Shown in pieces: positions 1 through 5,133 of a stretch of DNA of 5,133 nucleotides. Origin of the DNA: Lachnospiraceae bacterium UBA1201 (GTDB lineage: Bacteria > Bacillota > Clostridia > Lachnospirales > Lachnospiraceae). Position numbers and translations under genes: made by a program. Within the stretch, counting starts at the first letter, position 1. Each line of letters begins with the position of its first letter. The notes below the pieces were generated by a model that made no database searches, was not told the DNA's origin, and saw nothing but the letters and a program-made list of their open reading frames with translations. Location of the stretch: contig DBXX01000070.1 of NCBI GenBank assembly GCA_002309675.1, positions 25,001-30,133 of the forward strand, given 5' to 3'.

Positions 1-450
1 AACCTGCAGATCACATTGGCCATATCCCTGCATGCGGCGGACGACGAAAAACGTAAGGCATTAATGCCGGTCGCACGTGTCTACAGCTTAGATCAGCTGC
101 TTGCGGCATGCAGAGAATACTTCGATGAAAACAAGCGCCGGATCACCTTTGAATACAGTCTGGTACGTGGGGAAAATGACTCTCCGGAGTACGCAGAGCG
201 GCTCGGAAGGCTGCTGAACCGATACTTCGATCATGCCCATGTAAACCTGATACCGGTCAATCCCATCAAGGAACGAAGCTTCGCTTCCACAGAGCTGAAT
301 GCTGTATATGCATTTCAAAAAAAACTTGAAAAATTTCAAATAAATGCTACTATTAGAAGAGAAATGGGACGGGATATCGACGGCGCCTGCGGGCAGTTGA
401 GACGTCGTTATTCCGGGAAAAATCCGTCGTCCGATTCGGTAGGAGAGTAG
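1..450 (+). CDS. rlmN: RlmN, dual-specificity rRNA/tRNA adenine-C2 methyltransferase (5'-truncated by window)
   Basis: This is the C-terminal 149 residues of a protein normally about 345-350 residues long; the reading frame is open from base 1 and ends at TAG 448-450. RlmN is a radical-SAM enzyme that methylates C2 of adenine 2503 in 23S rRNA and of adenine 37 in some tRNAs. Visible family signatures are AISLHA just inside the left edge, the NDS segment of the SAM-binding region, NLIPVNP, and the C-terminal DIDGACGQL. The Cys in that last motif (codon 388-390) matches the catalytic Cys355 of E. coli RlmN, which carries the transient methyl group. The CxxxCxxC iron-sulfur motif lies upstream of the window. 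A TTG at 16 is simply an internal Leu codon, not a start. The related Cfr resistance enzyme is possible in principle, but the setting next to prpC/prkC and the IRREMGRDIDGACGQL ending favour RlmN. Confidence 0.95.
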   Translation, partial: NLQITLAISLHAADDEKRKALMPVARVYSLDQLLAACREYFDENKRRITFEYSLVRGENDSPEYAERLGRLLNRYFDHAHVNLIPVNPIKERSFASTELNAVYAFQKKLEKFQINATIRREMGRDIDGACGQLRRRYSGKNPSSDSVGE

Positions 451-526
451 TCGGAAACGGTACGAGAAGAGATAAGGAAAATACGTCAGGTCGTAAAAAA
501 CCTGCATAAGGGAGGAGGTGGTTTGT
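451..526 (+). other. Intergenic gap between rlmN and the PP2C gene
   Basis: These 76 bases hold the leader of the phosphatase gene. I see no convincing -35/-10 pair and no stem followed by a T run, so rlmN and the downstream genes are probably on one transcript. A 5-bp inverted repeat (CAGGT 487-491, ACCTG 500-504, 8-base loop) is the only structure noticed. It is too weak and lacks the U tract needed for a terminator. Confidence 0.5.
511..518 (+). promoter_or_regulatory. Strong ribosome binding site of the PP2C gene
   Basis: GGAGGAGG is an almost ideal anti-16S match, ending 8 bases before ATG 527. It decides the start: the in-frame GTG at 518 begins on the last base of this site and could not be served by it, whereas ATG 527 is optimally spaced. 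Confidence 0.9.
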
Positions 527-1252
527 ATGCGTTCCTTCGGCATGACCGATGTCGGAAAGGCACGTTCCATGAACCAGGACATGTTTTTTTGTTCCGATTC
601 GTCGGTAGGTTCATTAAAGAACCTGTATATCGTCGCAGACGGCATGGGCGGACATAACGCCGGTGACTTTGCGTCACGGTATACGATCGAAAACATCGTG
701 CGCCTTCTGGAAAGCTCGACAAACCCCTTCCTGATCTCTAAGATAGATACAAGCATCCATCAGGTGAACCGCATGCTGGTACGCCAGGCGGATGAGAACC
801 TCGAGATGTGGGGCATGGGAACTACGCTGGTCCTGGCAACCATCGAGGATAATGTATTATATGTGGCAAATGTCGGAGACAGCCGTCTCTACGTAGCCAG
901 CCACGAAATGTGTCAGATCACCCGCGACCATTCCTACGTTGAAGAAATGGTCTCCATGGGTAAGATGACACGAGACTCGGATGAATACCGATTAAGAAAG
1001 AATATCATTACCCGTGCCATCGGAAGCCCTTCGGGCGTTACGGTCGATTATTTTGAGATCGAACTATCGCATGGCAATCAGGTGATCCTGTGTTCCGACG
1101 GACTGACCAACATGGTCAGTGACGATGAGATCTTCCAGGTTCTGTCCCGGGAGATTTCGCTTCGTTCGAAATGTGAACAGTTGATCGGGGCTGCGAACCG
1201 CAACGGCGGACAGGATAACATAAGTGTGGTCATTATTGACCCTGAGATTTAA
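527..1252 (+). CDS. prpC: PP2C-family Ser/Thr protein phosphatase (PrpC/Stp1 type)
   Basis: This 241-residue protein is a single cytoplasmic PP2C (PPM) domain, the usual length for bacterial PrpC/Stp. It is a metal-dependent phosphatase that removes phosphate from Ser/Thr on the partner kinase and its substrates. The motifs appear in order. R13 with NQD (16-18) supplies the phosphate-binding Arg. DGMGGH (38-43) holds metal ligands D38 and G39. GMGTT (96-100) and VGDSRLY (116-122) follow, with D118 the likely third-metal residue. ITRDHS (131-136), ITRAIG (161-166), CSDGL (189-193, metal D191) and GGQDNISV (227-234, metal D230) complete the set. All catalytic positions are intact. ATG 527 was chosen over GTG 518 because of Shine-Dalgarno spacing, and because MRSFGMTDVGKxR matches where family members begin. 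The gene lies 12 bases before the kinase gene, the standard antagonistic pair. Confidence 0.96.
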   Translation: MRSFGMTDVGKARSMNQDMFFCSDSSVGSLKNLYIVADGMGGHNAGDFASRYTIENIVRLLESSTNPFLISKIDTSIHQVNRMLVRQADENLEMWGMGTTLVLATIEDNVLYVANVGDSRLYVASHEMCQITRDHSYVEEMVSMGKMTRDSDEYRLRKNIITRAIGSPSGVTVDYFEIELSHGNQVILCSDGLTNMVSDDEIFQVLSREISLRSKCEQLIGAANRNGGQDNISVVIIDPEI

Positions 1253-1260
1253 GAGGTGAG
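1253..1260 (+). promoter_or_regulatory. Ribosome binding site of the kinase gene
   Basis: GAGGTGAG lies directly after the phosphatase TAA (1250-1252) and just upstream of ATG 1265. The match is good but weaker than the one before the phosphatase gene. The position allows ribosomes finishing the phosphatase to start the kinase. Confidence 0.75.
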
Positions 1261-1264
1261 TTAA

Positions 1265-3754
1265 ATGTTAAAAGAGGGTATGTTTTTAGGCGACCGATAT
1301 GAAATATTGGAAAAGATCGGCGTCGGCGGAATGGCGGAGGTTTATAAAGCCAAATGCCATAAGCTCAACCGTTTGGTCGCTATCAAAGTCCTCAAAAAGG
1401 AATTCTGTGATGACGAGAACTTCGTTGCCCGCTTTAAGGCCGAGGCACAGGCTGCAGCCGGTTTATCCCATCCGAATGTCGTAAGTATCTTCGACGTCGG
1501 TGACGAAGGCGAGCTGCACTATATCGTTATGGAACTCGTGGAAGGTATTACCCTGAAGGAGTATATCCAGAAGAAGGGTAAGCTGGAGATCCGCGAGGCG
1601 ATCGGCATCACGATCCAGATCGTGCAAGGTATCGGCGCAGCGCATGAGCGTCACATCGTACATCGTGACATCAAGCCGCAGAACGTCATTATCTCTAAAG
1701 AAGGTAAGGTTAAAGTAACCGACTTCGGTATCGCGAAGGCGGCTTCTTCGAATACCATTAATTCCGATGCCGTAGGTTCGGTCTATTATTTCTCGCCCGA
1801 GCAGGCACGCGGTGGCTATTCCGATGAGCGCAGCGATATTTATTCGCTGGGTATTTCCCTCTATGAGATGCTGACCGGTAAGGTACCGTTTGACGGGGAT
1901 TCGACCGTATCCATCGCACTGGCCCACCTGAATAATGAGATGATCCCGCCGAGACAGCTGGATCCGCTGATCCCTATCAGTCTCGAAAAGATCATATTGA
2001 AAGCGACGCAGAAGAAACCCGAGCGTCGTTATAACTCCGTGACTGAACTGATCACGGACCTGCGTAAAGCCCTCCTGATGCCGGACGAGGATTTTGTTAC
2101 GATTCCCGGTCAGGCAGTCGAGGATGAGACCAGCCCGACCGTTATCATGTCGGACAATGATCTCATGCAGATCAAGCAGATGAAGAATACCAGCATCGTT
2201 ATCAATGACAACGAGACCGAGGAGACGCCTGAGAAACCTGCAGCCGGCGCTGCAAAAGGAAATGATGTCATCTCAATTCCCGAAGACGATGATGAAGACG
2301 ATGACGACGATAACGGAGCGATCTTCGATAAGGTGATCCTGATCCTCGGAATCATTCTGTCCGTACTCATTTTGTGCGTGGCATTCTACTTCCTGGCGAA
2401 AACCATGAACTGGTTTGGTAAGAAGGATACACCTACCATCGAGACGACTGTAGCTCCCCATACGTCTGTCGAATCAACGAGCGTGAAAGAAACGACATTG
2501 GCCGCTGACCAGGTTCGTATGCCGAAGGTAGTCGGAATGAAGGCGGATGAAGCAGATAAACTTCTGAAGTCGAAGAACCTCGGATACCAGCATTCGAAAG
2601 AAGAATACAGTGAGACCTATGATAAGGGCGTAGTTATCGCGCAGAGTTTTGAGGCAGATTCTATCGTCGACAAACACAGCACAGTCCACCTGACCATCAG
2701 TAAGGGCAGTTCGATGGTCGTAGTTCCGCAGAACCTGATCGGTGAGGACGAGGTTGACGTTATAAAGACACTGAAAGCTCTGGGCCTGGAAGTCAGCCCG
2801 ATCTACGAGACCAGTGAAAAATATAAAAAGGGCGCCGTTATCCAGACTGCGCCGAGCAGCGGTGGTAAACTGAAGGCCGGCGACCGCATCACCGTATATA
2901 TCAGTTCCGGTGAGAAGATCGACGAGTTTTATTGCCCGTCCCTGATCGGAAAAGATATCGAAACATTGGATGAATTCCTGTCGGAGAACCAGATGGTACT
3001 CGGGGATGTTACCGAAGAATATAACGAATATTACAGTGAAGGACTGGTTGTCGATCAGTCCATCCCGGTAAATGAGAAGATCAAAGCCGGAACGAAGATC
3101 AACGTTAAGGTCAGCAAAGGCAGCGAGTATGTCGAGATGCCGGATCTTTCCGGAAAGACGCGGGATGAGGCGCAGAAGATCTTAGTCGAGATGCATCTGA
3201 AACTCAGAGGAGCGACCTATGAGTACAGCGATGACGTTGAGAAGGGAAAGATCATTTCCCAGTCGGTAAAAGAAGGCCGTAAGGTGAAGTTCGACACGGA
3301 GATCGAAGTAGTCATCAGTGACGGTGTAGCATTGGTAAAACTTCCGGATACCCTGATCGGACGTAAACTCGAGGATGTTAAGAAGGAACTCGAAGCCCTC
3401 GATCTGAAGGTCGAAGTATCCGAAAAAGAAACAAACGAAGTCATGGAAGGCTACGTTTATTCAGCGAACTATCGCGGCGGCGTAGAGGTTCCTTATACGA
3501 CGACGATCTCGCTCGTTGTAGCGAAGATGCCGCCGACTGAGCCGCCTACAGAACCGCCGACACAGGCACCTACGGATCCGCCGACACAGGCGCCGACGGA
3601 TCCGCCGACCGAGGCTCCTACAGAAGCTCCGACCGAAGCACCTACAAAGGCTCCGGCGACCACACAGGCGCCTACGCAGGCGCCGACCGAGGCACCTACG
3701 AAGCCCGCGAAGGAGGAAACACCGGAATCCGCGGCCGCTTCTAAGGAAGCCTGA
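1265..3754 (+). CDS. prkC: PASTA-domain transmembrane Ser/Thr protein kinase (PrkC/Stk type)
   Basis: This 829-residue single-pass membrane kinase is longer than the roughly 650 residues typical of B. subtilis PrkC. The Hanks-type kinase domain spans about 12-270. It has glycine loop GVGGMAEVY (19-27), VAIK with Lys41, helix-C Glu60, HRDIKPQN (133-140, catalytic D135), DFG (153-155), SPEQA (177-181) and SDIYSLG (190-196). All essential residues are present, so it should be active. A polar linker (about 271-356) ends in an acidic run (340-349). One membrane helix follows at about 357-378. Outside are five PASTA or PASTA-like repeats (417-482, 484-549, 553-620, 621-687, 688-754) and a Pro/Thr tail (755-829). 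Such kinases bind muropeptides or lipid II and control growth, division, sporulation or germination and cell-wall homeostasis. There is no LPXTG anchor. ATG 1265 has a good Shine-Dalgarno, and MLxEGxxLGDRYEI is the usual start. The next gene follows after 3 bases. Confidence 0.97.
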   Translation: MLKEGMFLGDRYEILEKIGVGGMAEVYKAKCHKLNRLVAIKVLKKEFCDDENFVARFKAEAQAAAGLSHPNVVSIFDVGDEGELHYIVMELVEGITLKEYIQKKGKLEIREAIGITIQIVQGIGAAHERHIVHRDIKPQNVIISKEGKVKVTDFGIAKAASSNTINSDAVGSVYYFSPEQARGGYSDERSDIYSLGISLYEMLTGKVPFDGDSTVSIALAHLNNEMIPPRQLDPLIPISLEKIILKATQKKPERRYNSVTELITDLRKALLMPDEDFVTIPGQAVEDETSPTVIMSDNDLMQIKQMKNTSIVINDNETEETPEKPAAGAAKGNDVISIPEDDDEDDDDDNGAIFDKVILILGIILSVLILCVAFYFLAKTMNWFGKKDTPTIETTVAPHTSVESTSVKETTLAADQVRMPKVVGMKADEADKLLKSKNLGYQHSKEEYSETYDKGVVIAQSFEADSIVDKHSTVHLTISKGSSMVVVPQNLIGEDEVDVIKTLKALGLEVSPIYETSEKYKKGAVIQTAPSSGGKLKAGDRITVYISSGEKIDEFYCPSLIGKDIETLDEFLSENQMVLGDVTEEYNEYYSEGLVVDQSIPVNEKIKAGTKINVKVSKGSEYVEMPDLSGKTRDEAQKILVEMHLKLRGATYEYSDDVEKGKIISQSVKEGRKVKFDTEIEVVISDGVALVKLPDTLIGRKLEDVKKELEALDLKVEVSEKETNEVMEGYVYSANYRGGVEVPYTTTISLVVAKMPPTEPPTEPPTQAPTDPPTQAPTDPPTEAPTEAPTEAPTKAPATTQAPTQAPTEAPTKPAKEETPESAAASKEA
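2333..2398 (+). other. Single transmembrane helix of the kinase
   Basis: Residues 357-378 form an uninterrupted hydrophobic stretch rich in Ile, Leu and Val. It separates the cytoplasmic kinase and linker from the extracellular repeats. The preceding ten residues (340-349) are all Asp or Glu, while K379, K386 and K387 follow the helix. Confidence 0.93.
2513..3526 (+). other. Five tandem PASTA/PASTA-like repeats (extracellular sensor)
   Basis: Five units of about 66-68 residues cover residues 417-754: 417-482, 484-549, 553-620, 621-687 and 688-754. Each starts with a short strand and a Pro (MPKVVG, VPQNLIG, CPSLIG, MPDLSG, LPDTLIG), then an amphipathic helix. The first four also have a G-x-V/I-I/V-x-Q or D-Q segment and a closing strand ending in S-K/S/D-G. 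Unit 5 lacks the Gln and the G-P turn, and closes with SLVVAK, so it is a diverged or degenerate member. PASTA repeats bind beta-lactams, muropeptides or lipid II in characterised kinases. The ligand here cannot be read from the sequence. Confidence 0.88.
3530..3703 (+). repeat. 12-bp-unit tandem repeat encoding the Pro/Thr-rich kinase tail
   Basis: From residue 756 to 814 the protein is built from four-residue units of the form (P/A)-P-T-(E/Q/D/K), about 14 in all, with one irregular unit (APATTQ). At DNA level the closest copies are two adjacent 24-base units, 3554-3577 and 3578-3601, which differ at two third-codon positions. Elsewhere synonymous codons alternate (ccg/cct, gca/gcg/gct, acc/aca/acg). 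The tail is outside the membrane and low in complexity, so it is probably an extended stalk or wall-associated segment and a possible glycosylation site. Confidence 0.9.
3743..3747 (+). promoter_or_regulatory. Ribosome binding site of rsgA inside the kinase 3' end
   Basis: AAGGA lies within the last codons of the kinase gene, 10 bases before ATG 3758. It overlaps a small inverted repeat, GCTTC (3737-3741) and GAAGC (3746-3750), with loop TAAG. A folded stem would partly hide the site until a ribosome finishing the kinase opens it. Confidence 0.55.
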
Positions 3755-3757
3755 TCT

Positions 3758-4651
3758 ATGCAGGGCAGGATCATTAAGGGCGTGGGCGGTTTATACCTCG
3801 TCGCGCCGAATGACGAAAAAGACATCAAATTATATACTTGTACTGCGCGTGGTTTGTTCCGTTACCAGAAGATCAAACCGGCGATCGGAGATTATGTAGA
3901 GATCGAAGAGGATACGGGCGACGGAAAGCCCGACCGTGCCAGCATCGTGAAGATATTGCCGCGAACGAATCTGCTTTTGCGGCCTACTGTCGCAAATGTC
4001 GATCAGGCGATGCTTATCATGGCGTGTACACACCCGGAGCCGAATTATAATCTGGTTGATCGTTTCCTGATCTCGCTGAAGATGCGTGAAGTGCCGATCC
4101 TGCTGTGCTTTAACAAATGCGAGCTGATCGATGAAGCGGCGATGGAACACTGCCGCAGGATCTATGAAAACAGTGGGTGTCAGGTGCTCTTCATGAGCGC
4201 ACTTACGGGCTATGGAATCCGTGAGGCCGCAGTATGCCTTAAAGGAAAGACTACAGCGCTCGCGGGACCTTCCGGTGTCGGAAAATCTTCCTTCGTTAAC
4301 GCGGTATTTCCCGAGGCGAAGTCGCAGACCGGCAGCCTCTCGGAGAAGATCTCCCGCGGTAAGCATACGACCCGGCACAGTGAACTGATGCGCATCGCGG
4401 AAGATACGTTTCTTTGCGATACACCTGGCTTTTCCAGCCTTTTTCTCGAGGAGACGGACTGTGAGACCCTGCGCGATTATTATCCTGAATTTGAGCCGTT
4501 TGAGAGCGGCTGCCGTTTCCCCGGTTGCATGCATGTGAAGGAACGCGACTGCAAAGTGAAAGAAGCGGTGACCCGGGGAGATATTGCCCCGGAGCGTTAT
4601 GAAAATTATGTTTTGATCTACGAAGAACTGAAACGAAATAAAAAGTATTAG
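3758..4651 (+). CDS. rsgA: RsgA (CpgA/YloQ), ribosome-associated circularly permuted GTPase
   Basis: At 297 residues it matches the family length (B. subtilis CpgA is about 298). RsgA binds the maturing 30S subunit and uses GTP hydrolysis to check the decoding centre and release assembly factors such as RbfA. An N-terminal OB fold (about 1-66) is followed by a GTPase domain with motifs in permuted order. These are G4 NKCE (119-122), G5 SALTG (147-151), G1 GPSGVGKSS (170-178), G2 GKHTTRH (201-207) and G3 DTPGF (221-225). The C-terminal zinc site is C252, C257, H259 and C265 (CxxxxCxHxxxxxC). ATG 3758 is 3 bases past the kinase stop, and MQGRIIKGVGGLYLV is a standard family start. G4 ends in Glu rather than the usual Asp. 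Thr165 and Thr166 lie just before the P-loop, near the position at which B. subtilis CpgA is reported to be phosphorylated by PrkC. Confidence 0.97.
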   Translation: MQGRIIKGVGGLYLVAPNDEKDIKLYTCTARGLFRYQKIKPAIGDYVEIEEDTGDGKPDRASIVKILPRTNLLLRPTVANVDQAMLIMACTHPEPNYNLVDRFLISLKMREVPILLCFNKCELIDEAAMEHCRRIYENSGCQVLFMSALTGYGIREAAVCLKGKTTALAGPSGVGKSSFVNAVFPEAKSQTGSLSEKISRGKHTTRHSELMRIAEDTFLCDTPGFSSLFLEETDCETLRDYYPEFEPFESGCRFPGCMHVKERDCKVKEAVTRGDIAPERYENYVLIYEELKRNKKY

Positions 4652-4666
4652 AAAGCGAGACTTGCG

Positions 4667-5133
4667 ATGGATATCCTGTCACCTTCCATATTGGCTGCCG
4701 ATTATGCGATACTCGGCGACCAGATCCGCCAGGCAAAAGAAAACGGAGCGAAGTATCTGCACATTGATGTTATGGACGGAGCTTTCGTTCCGAGCATTTC
4801 CATCGGTTTTCCTGTTATTTCGTCATTAAGGAAATCGTTTGACGATATCGTGTTCGACGTGCATCTTATGATCGAGGAGCCGATCCGCTATGTGGAGCGT
4901 TTTGCGAAGAGCGGAGCGGACATCATCACCATACATGCGGAGGCCTGCAGTGATGTAAAACAGACACTTGCAGCGATCCACGCACAGGGGGTAAAAGCCG
5001 GTATCTCCGTGAAGCCGGGAACGCCGGTGGAGGAGATCTATCCATACCTGCCCATGCTGGACATGGTGCTCGTAATGACGGTAGAGCCGGGCTTCGGCGG
5101 ACAGAAACTCATTCCGCAGACCCTGGATAAAGT
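4667..5133 (+). CDS. rpe: Ribulose-phosphate 3-epimerase (3'-truncated by window)
   Basis: The first 155 residues of a protein usually about 215-220 long are present; the frame stays open to the window end. The enzyme interconverts D-ribulose 5-phosphate and D-xylulose 5-phosphate in the pentose phosphate pathway and is a cytoplasmic TIM barrel. Family signatures are LSPSILAADY (4-13), HIDVMDGAFVPSIS (32-45), DVHLMIEEP (64-72) and MTVEPGFGGQ (137-146), the last being phosphate-binding. Metal ligands H32, D34 and H66 are visible, with D34 also the expected catalytic base; the fourth ligand, an Asp near 175, is beyond the edge. ATG 4667 begins exactly where family members start, but the upstream sequence has only a poor Shine-Dalgarno (GAAAG at 4651-4655). 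Translation may therefore depend on coupling to rsgA, whose stop is 15 bases upstream. The allulose-6-phosphate epimerase branch is less likely given the rsgA neighbour. Confidence 0.95.
   Translation, partial: MDILSPSILAADYAILGDQIRQAKENGAKYLHIDVMDGAFVPSISIGFPVISSLRKSFDDIVFDVHLMIEEPIRYVERFAKSGADIITIHAEACSDVKQTLAAIHAQGVKAGISVKPGTPVEEIYPYLPMLDMVLVMTVEPGFGGQKLIPQTLDK

Noticed and set aside
317..324. Run of eight A in rlmN as a programmed frameshift or sequencing error
   Set aside because: The frame continues unbroken into the conserved C-terminal motif with the catalytic Cys, so no shift is needed; Lys-Lys codons explain the run.
487..504. Inverted repeat between rlmN and prpC as a terminator
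   Set aside because: The stem is 5 bp with an 8-base loop, and no T run follows.
518..526. GTG 518 as the start of the phosphatase gene
   Set aside because: It overlaps the Shine-Dalgarno site; ATG 527 has ideal spacing and matches where family members begin.
88..756. 222-codon open frame on the minus strand across the rlmN end and prpC start
   Set aside because: It lies antisense to two well-supported genes, and its translation shows no recognisable family.
3731..3738. GCGGCCGC palindrome (NotI site) as a cloning scar
   Set aside because: It falls in frame within the Ala-rich end of the kinase, and flanking sequence continues naturally into rsgA.
3493..3828. Minus-strand frame with a Val-Gly-Ala repeat protein
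   Set aside because: Its repeats are the reverse complement of the Pro/Thr repeat coding sequence, so the periodicity is inherited.
3830..4534. 234-codon open frame on the minus strand inside rsgA
   Set aside because: It is a shadow of rsgA, whose motifs are all intact on the + strand.
4573..4592. CCGGGG/CCCCGG inverted repeat near the end of rsgA as a terminator or attenuator
   Set aside because: It sits inside coding sequence for conserved C-terminal residues, and no T tract follows the stem.

Overview
The window reads as ordinary chromosomal core sequence from a Gram-positive bacterium of the Bacillota. The phylum call rests on gene order: rlmN, a PP2C phosphatase, a PASTA-domain Ser/Thr kinase, rsgA and rpe, all on the + strand, tightly packed and with Shine-Dalgarno sites before most starts. 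This matches the well-known rlmN-prpC-prkC-rsgA(cpgA)-rpe cluster of Bacilli and Clostridia. The balanced base composition, the kinase sequence style and the Pro/Thr-rich extracellular tail suggest a clostridial lineage, perhaps Lachnospiraceae. That placement is inference.

Layout. Bases 1-450 are the 3' part of rlmN (23S rRNA/tRNA adenine-C2 methyltransferase), cut by the left edge. A 76-base gap (451-526) ends in a very strong ribosome binding site and has no clear promoter or terminator. Bases 527-1252 encode a 241-residue PP2C phosphatase; the in-frame GTG at 518 overlaps the Shine-Dalgarno and is not the likely start. After 12 bases, 1265-3754 encode an 829-residue transmembrane kinase. 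Its order is kinase domain, acidic juxtamembrane linker, one membrane helix, five PASTA or PASTA-like repeats and a Pro/Thr repeat tail. Only 3 bases separate it from rsgA (3758-4651), a circularly permuted GTPase for 30S maturation. After 15 more bases rpe (ribulose-phosphate 3-epimerase) starts at 4667 and runs off the right edge.

How the genes fit together. The kinase is expected to sense peptidoglycan fragments or lipid II through its PASTA repeats and phosphorylate cytoplasmic proteins on Ser/Thr; the phosphatase reverses this. RsgA is a reported substrate of the B. subtilis pair, so its position next to them may reflect regulation as well as co-transcription. RlmN and RsgA both act on the ribosome. 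Rpe is central carbon metabolism and probably only shares the transcript.

I see no mobile element, CRISPR array, RNA gene or clearly new system. The unusual features are in the kinase: the Pro/Thr tail, the fifth PASTA-like repeat, a strongly acidic stretch on the cytoplasmic side of the membrane helix, and a Thr-poor activation loop.
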